Positions 22,761 to 33,285 of a DNA stretch of 64,000 bases are shown here, piece after piece. The stretch comes from Ischnura elegans (lineage: Eukaryota > Arthropoda > Insecta > Odonata > Coenagrionidae): positions 46,977,812 through 47,041,811 of the forward strand of contig NC_060259.1 of the NCBI RefSeq assembly GCF_921293095.1, written 5' to 3'. Both the position numbers and the translations under genes were made by a program. Positions within the stretch are counted from its first letter, which is position 1, and the number at the start of each line of letters is the position of its first letter. The notes under the pieces are model-generated. The model worked only from the letters and a program-made list of their open reading frames with translations. It searched no databases and was not told the DNA's origin.

Positions 22761-23150
22761 CACCTTTGTAACCCAAGGCAGAAGGCAAGTTCATCTTGGA
22801 TACAGATTCTATCAATGTGGCCATTCGAGGAGTTTTCTCAAAGGAGCGGGAAGTGATTGAAAAGGTCATTGGATACTTCGGTAAGGTTTTGTCAAAACCT
22901 GAGTGCAACTACCGTGTCACCCTTAGGGAGCTATTGGCAGTAGTTAAAGACATTCGACACTTTTCCATGTATTTGCCTGGAAGATACACTATACTCAGAA
23001 GTGATCATGCATCGCTGAAGTGCCTTCTTACTTTAAAAACTCCTGAAAGGCAAGTAGCATGCTGGATATAACAGCTCCAGGAATCTGAATTTCAATCAGT
23101 CCATCGAGCAGGAGCCACTCATGGAAATACTGATTTTCTTATCAGGAGGG
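22761..23150 (+). pseudogene. Gypsy RNase H fragment in the left arm
   Basis: The frame from about 22770 to 23071 carries the Gypsy-type RNase H sequence: LDTDSINVAIRGVFS, VIGYFGKVLSKPECNY, TLRELLAVVKDIRHF and RYTILRSDHASLKCLL, followed after a stop by LQESEFQSVHRAGATHGNTD. The order of DTDS, RELLAV, SDHASL and HRAG...ADxLSRR-like motifs is that of the RT-linked RNase H of Ty3/Gypsy elements. It is joined out of order to the truncated third RT unit and contains a stop, so it is a relic. An identical inverted copy is at 24697-25086. Confidence 0.75.
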
Positions 23151-23694
23151 CCGTGAGAGGAAAGCTGCAAACATCGCTCATGTCATGACAACAAGGAAGT
23201 ATTATTATCTTCGGGGTAAAGGCAGAGAATGAAAGGAAAATAGTGTATGTGTTCACACTAAAATAAGTCATCCTGTTTGTTGAAAGAAGCTTTGACACTT
23301 GAGGGTAATAACAGCACTTTATATAAAACACTAAAAGAACGATTTCTTAAATTAATTTCTTTTATTCCAAGGCACAAATCAAAATCTAGTACCTGGATTT
23401 AAACTTGAGGCCTTAGTTCTGGAAAAAAATTTTTGAAACATACTTGAATATAGACCCTTTTTACTTTTGCCAGGGGCAGTTTTTGGAAAATAGTGGGACT
23501 ATATCAGATACATACAGTAATTACAATACATTTGCACAAAAGATCTCCAAAGAGAACTCTTTTCCTTCTATGCCATGAAGAAATATCGAGAAAAACACCT
23601 TACCCGGCGCCGCCCACATCACTCACAGGTGCCTCTAGAACCAGTTGGAAAAACTGTAAGAGGTTGTTACGAAGGTTAATATGTACTTTGTAGG

Positions 23695-23955
23695 ATGAAG
23701 AAACCTCCAAGTGGGAAGCCAAGAGTTATCATTTTTAATTGTTCGGCCCCTTTTCATGCTAGTAATGGTCTGGAGAAAGAACAAGAAGCTCAGATGCTGT
23801 GCCCATTGGCAGCTAATGGATTTCGGGATGGTATTGTCACTCAGTCTCCCAAGAAGTATTACGCATATAATGATAAACATCGCTACCAGGATAAATTGAC
23901 AATAATGAAGAGTCGGATGGTGCTGGTGGCTGCTGAGAAGCTGAAAAAGATGTAA
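23695..23955 (+). pseudogene. Captured coding fragment, unidentified protein (part 1)
   Basis: An 86-codon frame begins MKKPPSGKPRVIIFNCSAP and ends MVLVAAEKLKKM. It is preceded by an acceptor-like TACTTTGTAG and ends at a donor-like GAT/GTAAGCC, both plausible splice sites. The middle reads KEQEAQMLCPLAANGFRDG and KYYAYNDKHRYQDKL. Codon use looks protein-coding, unlike the surrounding repeat. No family was recognised. It may be an exon of a resident host gene, or a fragment picked up by the inverted-repeat element. Confidence 0.35.
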
Positions 23956-24044
23956 GCCTCATCATATTAACCACTGTTGAGGGACATCGTACTTAAAAGA
24001 AAATGGCTTATTTCAACTTACAGATAACTTAAAAACCACCAGCT

Positions 24045-24322
24045 CTCAATGGCCGAGCTCAACCTGATGAAGTGTAAGCAGTCTTATCTAATCATCGTTC
24101 ACCAACTGTCAGAATGGTTCAACCAATGATTAGACTACCATCCACTGTTCCTGCTATCCTCAGGCCACCTTCTATTATTCAAGCTCTTCCTGCAACTCTG
24201 CCAATGGTTTCCGTGAAGCCTATACCAGTAAAGGTGGTTCCTTCACCCCCTGGGAAATCTAGTGGCCTTGGAAGTGGAGGACTTAATTCATCCACTGAGT
24301 CAAACATTGGTACCCCAAGATA
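24045..24322 (+). pseudogene. Captured proline-rich coding fragment (part 2)
   Basis: One frame, broken by a single TAA at 24076, reads KPPALNGRAQPDEV, then NHRSPTVRMVQPMIRLPS, PAILRPPSIIQALPATLP, VKPIPVKVVPSPPGKSS and SSTESNIGTPR before a stop. Proline, serine and valine richness resembles the disordered parts of transcriptional regulators; this is composition only. It follows part 1 by 90 bp and could derive from the same gene, which would suit a partly processed or decayed copy. Confidence 0.35.
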
Positions 24323-24696
24323 ACGCCAATGTCTCCGACTTTCATAATATGTGGTGAGAGCTAAGTTCATTTCATCAGGGAAAAACATTTTTTTATAGTG
24401 GGAGTGGTGTAGCGACCCCTGAGTATGCTGCAGATATCGATGGGTAACTGGCTGTTACTAGATATTAATTTGTGGCTTGGAATGAAAGAAATTAATTTAA
24501 GAAATCGTTCTTTTAGTGTTTTATATAAAGTGCTGTTATTACCCTCAAGTGTCAAAGCTTCTTTCAACAAACAGGATGACTTATTTTAGTGTGAACACAT
24601 ACACTATTTTCCTTTCATTCTCTGCCTTTACCCCGAAGATAATAATACTTCCTTGTTGTCATGACATGAGCGATGTTTGCAGCTTTCCTCTCACGG

Positions 24697-25086
24697 CCCT
24701 CCTGATAAGAAAATCAGTATTTCCATGAGTGGCTCCTGCTCGATGGACTGATTGAAATTCAGATTCCTGGAGCTGTTATATCCAGCATGCTACTTGCCTT
24801 TCAGGAGTTTTTAAAGTAAGAAGGCACTTCAGCGATGCATGATCACTTCTGAGTATAGTGTATCTTCCAGGCAAATACATGGAAAAGTGTCGAATGTCTT
24901 TAACTACTGCCAATAGCTCCCTAAGGGTGACACGGTAGTTGCACTCAGGTTTTGACAAAACCTTACCGAAGTATCCAATGACCTTTTCAATCACTTCCCG
25001 CTCCTTTGAGAAAACTCCTCGAATGGCCACATTGATAGAATCTGTATCCAAGATGAACTTGCCTTCTGCCTTGGGTTACAAAGGTG
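24697..25086 (-). pseudogene. Gypsy RNase H fragment, right-arm copy
   Basis: Exact inverted copy of 22761-23150, with the same motifs (DTDSINVAIRG, LRELLAVV, LRSDHASL) and the same internal stop. Confidence 0.7.
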
Positions 25087-27287
25087 GGGGTGTTGTGTAT
25101 GCATAATTCCGTTGATCCATATTTCTTCATGACCAATGCCACAAGAGATACCCATGGACTGCTTGAAGGCTCTATGATCCCATCGGCTTTCATTTCCTTG
25201 GCAACTTTTCTTGCTTCTTATTAACTATGTCTTCATTTTTTTCTTGGTGATTCAGTTTTTCCTGTCATTGTTGTTATAATTATTCTTAACATGAAAAAAA
25301 TATGGAGCCAATTAAGTCTCCAAGGTAAAAATCTAAATTCAGGTACCACCTGAGAGACGTAAAAAAGGAAGAATCCCATTTCTGATCTGATCTGATCAGG
25401 TGTTAGCTCATCAAATATTTGCTGACAGGTACCATCACAAGTGAAGCTGCTCTTTTCTTCAGTACCCTTAGTTTGAGGTTTTCTACATTTGAGAACCCTT
25501 TCACAAACTGCTGATAATATGTGCACAGTCCAAGAAAAGGTCTAATATCGTCATTGTTACTTGGAACACGCCAAGCAGCTACAGCTTCTTTTTTCTCGGG
25601 GTCCTGGACATCTCCTGAGTTGGATGCCAAGTAACCAAGGTAGTTGAGTTACCTTCTGAAGAGGTGTCACTTCTTTGGATTCAGGTTGAGATTTGCATGC
25701 ATTAACCTTTGGTATACCTTCTTCAATTTGGGAAGGTAGTAATTGAAGGACTTTCCCTGAACAATTATGTCATCTTAGTAGATCAAACAGATTTTCCAAG
25801 ATAGTCCTGTCAACATATTTTCCATAAGGCTTTCAAACGTAGCTGGGGCATTACAGAGACGAAATGGCATGACATTGAATTGCCATAGTCCCTCAGCAAC
25901 TATTAGTGCAGTCTTCTCTCTGTCCTCAAACTTCAGCCCCACTTGTTAGAATCCACTTTTCAGATCAAATAACAAAACTAATCTGCATCCTCCAAGGCTG
26001 TTTAATGTGTCATCTATTCATGGCAAAGGAAGGCTGTCCTTATTGATATTGTTCAAAAGCCGGTAGTCGATGCAGTATCTCGTTGATGCATATTTCTTCA
26101 TGACCAATAACACTGGAGATACCCATGGACTGTTTGAAGGCTCTATGATCCCATCGGCTTTCATTTCCTTGGCAACTTTCCTTGCTTCTTATTAACTATG
26201 TCTTTGTTTTCTTCTTGATGATTCATTTATTCGTGTCAATGATGTTATCATTATTCTTAACGCGAAAAAAAATACGGAGCCAATCAAGTCTCCAAGGTAA
26301 AAATCTACATTCAGGTACCATGTGAGAGATATAAAAAGTAAAGGATCCAACTTCTGATGTGGCCTGATCACGTGTTTGCTCATCAAATGCTTGCTGACAG
26401 CTATCATCCCAAGTGAAGCTGCTCTTTTCCTCAGTACCCTTAGTTTGAGGTGTTCCACATTTGAGAACCCCTTCACAAACTGCCGATAATATGTGCACAG
26501 TCCAAGAAAAGGTCTAATCTCATCATTGTTACTTGGAACTGGCCAAGCAGCTATGGCTTTTTTTTTCTCAGAGTCCGGGACATCTCCTGAGTTGGATACC
26601 ACGTAACCAAGGTAGTTGAGTGGCCTTCTGAAGAGGTGTCACTTCTTTGGATTCAAGTTTAGATCTGCATGCATTAACCTTTGGTATACCTTCTTCAATT
26701 TGGGAAGGTAGTAATTGATGGACTTTCCCAGAACAATTATTTCATCTTAGTAGGCCAAGCAGATTTTCCAAGATAGTTCTGTCAACACGTTTTCCATAAG
26801 CCTTTCAAGGGTAGCTGGCACCTTACAGAGACGAAATGCATGACATATAAATGCCATAGTCCTTCAGCAACTATTAATGCAGTTGTCTTTGTCCTCCGAC
26901 TTCAGCCCCACTAGTTAGATTCCACTTTTCAGATCCAATAACAAAACTAATCTGTATCCTCCGAGGCTGTCTAATGTGCCATCTATTCATGGCAACCGAA
27001 AGCTGTCCTTATTGATTTTTTTCATAAGGCGGTAGTCTATGCAGTGTCTCATTGATGCATATTTCTTCATGACCAATACCACTGGAGATACCCATGGACT
27101 GTTTGAAGTCTCTACGATCCCATCATCTTTAACTTCCTTGGCAGCTTTCCTTGCTTCTTATTAACCATGTCTTCGTTTTCTTCTTGGTGATTCATTTATT
27201 CATGTCAATGTTGTTATCATTATTCTTAACAGGAAAAAAATACGGAGCCAATCAAGTCTCCGAGGTAAAAATCAAAATTCAGGTACC
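25087..27287 (-). pseudogene. Gypsy RT fragment array, right-arm copy
   Basis: Inverted copy of 20560-22760. The frames at 26192-26602 and 25403-25630 are identical to those in the left arm. The outermost unit (about 26600-27287) is the one that differs, for example by indels near 26850. Confidence 0.7.
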
Positions 27288-27470
27288 AAATCCATGAGGT
27301 GAATTATAAATGATCTCACTTCTGGCACGACTGCAATTTGTTCACACTGAAATAAGCTGATGATACTTGAGGATTATTACGGCATTTTTACATTTAATCG
27401 AACGAAATCTTGTGAGAATTCTTATGTTTATATACCACAAATCAAAATCCACAAGCAGCTTGTAACCCAG

Positions 27471-29137
27471 TGATGCCCACATTACACACTTTTCCCTTAA
27501 TATAGCAGAAGTAAGACGAATCAAAATCTTTTTCAAATCGCAGTTGAAGTGAATGATTTTTATCTGTGGAATTTTTGCTCACTTCCTTTGTTAATTGTGT
27601 TTCTCTTACTTCAGTCAGGTAATTTCAATTTTTAACCTCGTTCTTTGAATAGGATTGTTTCTTTTTTTAAATGCTTTAATCAAGATTATTACCTTTGAAG
27701 TACATATTTTATGTTTTTAAAATTTGAAATTAGGACATCTATTTTTGGCGACTACATAAATGTAAAGTGAGAATTGTCTAGTGTGGGAAAATGCCTTGGC
27801 TTATTATGAATGCTGAGAAAAGCCTGTGTGATGTACACCTGGTTCTAGCTGGTGCTCTGTTAGGCCACCTTGGTGCGAGCCCTGAGCACCGCTACGATGC
27901 AGGCTGCTAGCAGGTAGCAGATCACCCTGCAAGCAGATAGCGCTTGGGTTAAATAAGGATCATTAATAATTTTTTTTATATTTCTTATCATTCTCTATCA
28001 TTTGGGAAAAAAATATTCTTTATTTTATTCATTTATTATGTTTGTTAATTCTCTCCCTTCCTTACGAAAGGCATTCCAGTAATATTTTGCTCAATGTTTT
28101 GGGAATGCACATGAAACAGTGAAGAGGTATTTTATATTTGCTGCAGCTGAATGAAATAGTCAACATTGATCTCATAGGCTGAGAAGGGTCTACTATTACA
28201 TCAGCTACAAGGCTTAGAAGTAAAATTAGCTGTTCATTTTTTTTTAATTCCTAAGGTTTTGATTCTCATTCTTATTTTTTTCTGCAACACTTTGGGGGAG
28301 CGTTCAGAGACAAACCTAAATATCCCTCCCTTCTTGATGCAAGTCCTCCACATGCATTTCAGTCTGAGCCCACTTAAGTGATGGTATGGTGTTCTGTTGT
28401 CAGTGATGCAGTGCCCTTTTTCCTCTCTGGGTGTAGTATGGGATGGAACTACCTACCTGACAGAAGACATTTTATTAGTATTTACTCCCTGTTTTGGGAA
28501 TGGCACATGAAACAAAGAAGGTATTTTATATAAAAAATATATTGGCACCAGCTGAATGCATTAGTCAACATGGAGGTCAAAGGCTGAAAAGGAACTGATA
28601 TTACATCAGCTACAAGGTTTAAAGGGAAAATTATGAATAAATAACTTGCCGTGAGTAATTCAATGTGTAATATCACTCCATATAATACTTACAATAAGCA
28701 ATTACTGTGGGCCAAATTTTCCCGTCTTTGGAAATCTGTTCGATAGAACCTCAATCTCATTGATTGCATCACAAAATCATGTATTATGAGAAGAAAGGGC
28801 TATGTGCTATTTTTTATGCACCTTTGCATTGTTGGTCAATTTTATCTAGATATATAATGTTTGGATACACTGTAGTAAAGTAAATTTAGAATGGCAACCA
28901 TGTTTCCCCGACTGTATAGCTTTTGATAATGCTACCTGATATGTTCTTATTTGTTGAACTGTATTGCTTGCATATGTATGCTTACCAATGATATATGTAT
29001 ATATATTTCAAGTATTGTCAGCTGATAAATATTATATTTGTAATTTTTTTGTCATGTGATTGTGGCGAGCTCTCATGTGTATTTGTGTGCACTGTGTAAC
29101 TGTGTGATTCATAAGGTTATAAATATGCTATGGTATG
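27471..29137. other. AT-rich stretch with a diverged direct duplication
   Basis: About 150 bp at 28090-28235 recur at 28488-28640 at moderate identity (shared blocks GGGAATG.CACATGAAAC, GGTATTTTATAT, CAGCTGAATG, TAGTCAACAT, ATTACATCAGCTACAAGG). The following kilobase is T-rich with TGTA and ATTTA motifs, like a 3'UTR. Confidence 0.45.
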
Positions 29138-29143
29138 AATAAA
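29138..29143 (+). terminator. Possible poly(A) signal AATAAA
   Basis: AATAAA is followed within 12 bases by a GT-rich stretch (GATGTGTTTGTAATGT), and preceded by several hundred bases of UTR-like sequence. The gene it would serve was not identified. Confidence 0.3.
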
Positions 29144-29690
29144 GATGTGTTTGTAATGTACCTGCATCTATATCATTTCTGCATTTCCAAGTTTTCCTGT
29201 ATTATCCATATTCTAACATTATGTCAGGAAAAAAGGTATATGGCCACCATATTTATATAGGGTGTAGAGATGGTACGGATGCCTACCCTATACCAAATTG
29301 TGGCAGTGTATTTCTTTAAATGCTGACAGCTATTGCTTGATATGAATGATTTCTTTATTTAGGGTCTAGTGGCATTTCAAGGGTCCTTTTTAAGAGTTTT
29401 CTAAGAAAAAGGGTCTTAGTCTCTTCATTCATATAGAGGAGATGGTGAGGCCTGAAGATGGACCTATTAGCCTGTGTTGAGTATATATAGTATGGCCATG
29501 TAGGTGGCCGTGCTTAAGGAGCAGAATAACAATTGGCTTCATGTCGCTTCCAGGATCAGTTGAGAATGATGCAAATGCCTTCCTTTGCAATGAATGCTAG
29601 GTTTATTTGGAAATATTATTACTGCTCCTGTCCAGTCTTCATTCATACTTTTTAGTTTTTTTAGCATAGTGTCCTGCATCATAGCCTTTA

Positions 29691-30179
29691 CCCAGTGAGA
29701 AATGGGTGGTGGAATCCACGTGGAACCCACGTGGAGAATTAACGTGGATACCACGTGTTTTTGGTCGTGGAATCAACGTGGAACCCACGTGGAAATTTGG
29801 TGGAAAAATTAAAACAGCCGTTGGTGCTGCCCTAAAACCATTAAAACCTCAACCACTCTATATCTAAACCTTCTATATAAGTGTCTACGATTTTTCATGT
29901 GCTCTCATGGCTGCCTTTCAACGAATTATATAAAAATAGAATGTGCGATACATTTTCACATAACTAGCGTGGTTTCAGGATGATAAATGACGCAATGTCA
30001 CCAGAGAGTTAAGTTCCACAAATTAGAAATTCTGTTTAACAGTTTATGATAATCACCACAAATCCACTTGAAATCAACGTGGATTCCACGTGGGTCCAAC
30101 CACTCAATATCCACCACCACCAAATATCCACCACTCAACGTGGATTCCACGTGGATTCCACCACCCATTTCTCACTGGG
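29691..30179. mobile_element. TA-flanked MITE rich in CCACGTGG
   Basis: TIRs start CCCAGTGAGAAATGGGTGG and end with the exact complement CCACCCATTTCTCACTGGG; both sides are flanked by TA. The inverted similarity extends through GTGGAATCCACGTGG. Several perfect or near-perfect CCACGTGG octamers lie in both subterminal regions. TA duplication points to a Tc1/mariner-type element. 489 bp, non-coding. Confidence 0.75.
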
Positions 30180-30619
30180 TATCAAAGGTGTGCAGATCGT
30201 ATGCATTAGTAAATTGTTCTAAAAGATACTATGCATTTTACTTTATTCAATTAAACATTTCTGCAAAGGAAACCTTCAGTAGTTAAGAGGTTTCTAACGG
30301 CTGACCATAACCTGGAATTGTTGCAAAAACTTCTATTGTTCTAATCACAAAAAAAATCTCAAGTTGATGAGGGGATATATCAAGACAGTAAAAAAATTGT
30401 AGAATCCGTCTTAGGTCTCAATGGTAAGTGAAAGTTTGAGTGTGTATGTACTGAAAGCAACGTACATGCCTAGCTGAATCATTGAGGCCCCCAAATCGTT
30501 CCAATTATGCATGCTGCATTTCGCAGTACTGAATGCATTATAGCTTGAACTTGTGTCGAAAAAATATTTCAATTTAAAAATTTCAGCTTACTGCTGATAA
30601 ATCATGAGTAAAGGCCACA

Positions 30620-30817
30620 CATAGGCGGATCCAGGTGGGGGGCACGGGGGCACGTGCCCCCCCCAGACCCTTAAAAATATGCTAGATTTTTAATACGGTC
30701 CCATTATCATTTCGTTCGTTTTGTATGACGAGGTATCCTTGTGCCCCCCCCTGAACAAAATCCTGGATACGGCCTTGCTTGTGCCCCTCCCAGAAAGAAA
30801 TCCTGGATCCGCCCCTG
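30620..30817. mobile_element. hAT MITE with target duplication AGGCCACA
   Basis: The left end CATAGGCGGATCCAGG (decayed CAGGGGCGG) and right end CCTGGATCCGCCCCTG are TIRs. Perfect octamers AGGCCACA flank both sides (30612-30619, 30818-30825). The right end is partly duplicated inside (AAATCCTGGATACGGCC next to AAATCCTGGATCCGCC). 198 bp, non-coding. Confidence 0.85.
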
Positions 30818-31149
30818 AGGCCACACCTCAGAAAAATTTGCCTTAGGAAGGTGTTCAAGAGAAAATTTTCCATTAATATTCGCGAAAGATATTTATTTTC
30901 CTCATGAATATTTTCTTAGAGATCGATAAAAACATCTCCCTTAGAAAGGTTAGTCACACGCAGTTAAAATAGAAAAAGACACGAGATACGATACATGTGT
31001 GATGTTTCTATTGGGGCTGAAGGGTAGATATTTCACACTCCAAAAAGAGTATTAGTGGGCAGAGAAGAAATATAAGTTGAGGAGAGAAAATTGTAAAGCC
31101 TGATAAATCAAAAATGTAAACAAACAAAAGTTACAGGAAGAACACAATG

Positions 31150-31330
31150 CAAAGGCTAATGCAGGATGATTCTGGGGGGGGGGGGCACAATGATCTGACA
31201 GGCAAACTGTCCAATGATATTTGAGATTCACAACAACATACAACAATTGCTGTACAAGAGATTTTCTTTACTTTATTTTAAAGGTATTAATATGAAGATA
31301 TTAATAAGTCATATATAGTGACAGCTTCCA
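31150..31330. mobile_element. Fragment of the hAT MITE family of 53366-53633
   Basis: Shared blocks with the complete copy at 53366 include ATTCTGGGGGG, TCTGAC.AGCAAAC, ACAACAATT.CTGT, ATTCTCT.TA and TATTAATATGA. The right end is missing, so no target duplication can be read. Confidence 0.5.
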
Positions 31331-32150
31331 AGCCCCTTTCCTACTTGAGGGATGCGTTTTTTGAGCTGTACCTAGCGAATGACAAATGACCGGCAAATAT
31401 ATCTTCGTTACTTGTGCTTAAGGCTTTAATAATTGAGGTTCTGGAATACAAAGATAATGATATGTGTGATGTGCGTGACGTTACTCTCTGCATCGTGGGA
31501 TTTCTATTTTACACTCCTAAAGATTATTTAAAAAGATAGAGATGGTATATGCGTTGAGAAAAATTTAAAAATTTTGGAAAATGAGAAGCATTAAATAACA
31601 TGAAAAATGCAAAAATAATTATCCTCGTAAATACCGGTCGAAAGCCTGAATGTGAAAGGATGAACATTTCATTTCATCTACACGAAAATTATTAAAGAAA
31701 ATTACCTAGTTAAAATTAGAAAAATAGCTTAATGAAAAATATTATGTACAATATTTAATTATGTACAAAAGCTTTCATCTCCCAATGGATGGAAAAGCAA
31801 AGAGGAGCGTAGATAGCTGAGCCCTCTTCCAAATGAATGGCAGGATCCCTGCTGTTTTGAGTCCCGAAAACCCTTTTAAGTCCCTTCCCTATTTAAACTA
31901 GGTTGTGCTCCCTTTCCGTCTCACTTTCGACTATGTGTTGGAAGTGCTTTTTTCCCTTCCGCTGGCTAAAGCGGGTCACTTTGTGACCGAAATACGTATT
32001 AGATTTTCATCCTCATTCGTTAGTGTGTTTTTGTTACCCTGACCTTGCCCTCTGAGCGGTTTACTAGAAATCCATACCCTAGTGCTTGTTTGAGTGATTG
32101 TGCTCAGTGCTTCTGTATGTGATTGTGGCAAAACTTGTTATCCTTAAGCA
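31331..32150. other. Unassigned AT-rich stretch
   Basis: No gene or bounded repeat was recognised. Near 31975-32010 the phrase GGTCACTTTGTGACCGAAATACG is a short inverted repeat (GGTCAC/GTGACC). Confidence 0.3.
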
Positions 32151-32800
32151 GAGTCCTTACAGCTCTGCAAAGGATGACAAGTTATAATCCAGATCAGTGG
32201 CGCAGTGAGGGGGTTTGGGGGATAAACCCCCCCCCCCAGAGCTCAGAGAAATTTTTAAGTTTAATCCATTTTACTTAATTGGATTGATATCACTAATAGC
32301 ATTGTGTAAGGATTAATAAAATATCCCTCATAAAGCCTTAAAAGTCACCATTTTGAACCATTTATCTTAAAATTCTGCAATTTATTAATCTCGCATCTAC
32401 TGCTTATCCTGGTGCATATCCCATACCCCCATAGGCCCTGGTATTAGTTTCACCTAAGCACCCCCAGCCTCAAATCCTAGCTGCGCCCATGACTCAGATT
32501 ACCCTAGCGAGGTCACTTTAGCCGCAAAAAGGATACTTCTGGGTAGTGTGTGTGGTCTGTGGTGGTCCTTGGCAGGGAAGAAACATTTCCGTAAATCACC
32601 ATATAAGTGTGTGTGCGTATTTACTTGGCATCCTTAGAAGAGACCATCCATCTCTACGAAGGATCCCAGGTTACAACCCAGGGTCACCTTAGCGAGGTCT
32701 GACAGCCTTGCGAAGGCGTCCATTGGGGGGTGTGCTTGTGTCTGTGGCAGTCCCTGGCGTGCAAGTAATTCTCGTAAACTGCCAGAGGGGGGCATTCTGG
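32150..32800 (+). repeat. Imperfect tandem duplication interrupted by a MITE
   Basis: Copy 1 (32150-32194 plus 32492-32600) and copy 2 (32628-32790) share CATCCTTA/TATCCTTA, AAGGATG/AAGGATC, AGTTATAA/GGTTACAA, TAGCGAGGTC, GTGTG...TCTGTGG, GTCC.TGGC and CGTAAA.C.CCA. The hAT MITE at 32195-32491 lies inside copy 1 only, so it inserted after the duplication. Confidence 0.5.
32195..32491. mobile_element. hAT MITE family A, copy 1
   Basis: Starts CAGTGGCGCAGTGAGG and ends GCTGCGCCCATG; flanking octamers ATCCAGAT and ACTCAGAT match at six positions. Internal hallmarks are GATAAACCCCCC, CAGAGCTCAGAGAAATT, TAATCCATTTTACTTAA and AATAAAATATCCCTC. Non-coding. Confidence 0.75.
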
Positions 32801-33105
32801 TTAAGTGTTTTTTGGTTTTGAAGAGTGGTGTCTTTGACGGCCATTTGAGAACCCTGTTTGATTCACCTACCGCCATATGCTTACCCTACGGTCATAAAAT
32901 ATTACGTGCAAGCATGGGCATATCCAGGATCATAACTAGGGGGGGCAAGCCATGGTCTATGTGTGTATCTATCTCTGCGGCCTCCCAGCTTGGTTTAAAG
33001 TTATCGCACTTCCAACAAGTCTCCTGGTGAAACTGATATATGTTGGTACTTGCATGCAAACAGGTAGTTATTATAATTTAAAATGGATTTTTGAGGATGG
33101 ATGGA

Positions 33106-33276
33106 TGAGAGCAACATATTAATGGATACTTGTAAGACTTTATTTTTGACAGTCACCATTACAATATGATCACTTCACCAACAACACTTCTGGGAGACAA
33201 CCGGAAATAAGAATCATTCAGTGGTACCAACTCACTGACTATGAATTGGGCACCACCCTAAGAGTACACTTCAACA
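33106..33276 (-). repeat. 3' LTR of a Gypsy element (minus strand)
   Basis: Read on the minus strand the LTR begins TGTTGAAGTGTACTC directly after the purine tract GAAAGGGGAGG, contains an AATAAAG signal (AAAAATAAAGTCTTAC) and ends near CTCTCA. It follows the stop codon of the integrase frame at 33286. About 171 bp, short for a Gypsy LTR. The distal end is less certain. Confidence 0.5.
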
Positions 33277-33285
33277 CCTCCCCTT

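Larger units (their letters stand above)
20385..23395. repeat. Left arm of a 7.1-kb inverted repeat carrying Gypsy fragments
   Basis: Coordinates in the inner arms sum to 47847 with no indel: frames at 21245, 22217, 22654 and 23119 have exact mirror copies at 26602, 25630, 25193 and 24728. In the outer 600 bp substitutions and single-base indels appear, for example in the segment around 20780-21010. The arm has its own inverted ends: 20395-20510 resembles the complement of 23250-23380. It contains three tandem copies of a Gypsy RT segment followed by an RNase H segment. Confidence 0.9.
23396..24454. other. Spacer of the large inverted repeat, with captured sequence
   Basis: This 1.06-kb single-copy centre separates the arms. 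It begins with an inverted partial copy of the GGAGTATAGTCCCCC element (23405-23515), then contains coding-like sequence at 23695-24330, and ends with TAGCGACCCCTGAGTATG next to the right arm. Confidence 0.6.
24455..27470. repeat. Right arm of the 7.1-kb inverted repeat
   Basis: Mirror of 20385-23395: the RNase H fragment and the three Gypsy RT units appear on the minus strand with the same stops and unit order. The inner 2.4 kb matches without indels. The outer part near 26830-27450 has substitutions and indels relative to the left arm. Confidence 0.9.

Noticed and set aside
32890-32990. MITE-like phrase GGGCATATCCAGGATCATAACTAGGGGGGG without matching partner
   Set aside because: No second terminus or target duplication was found.
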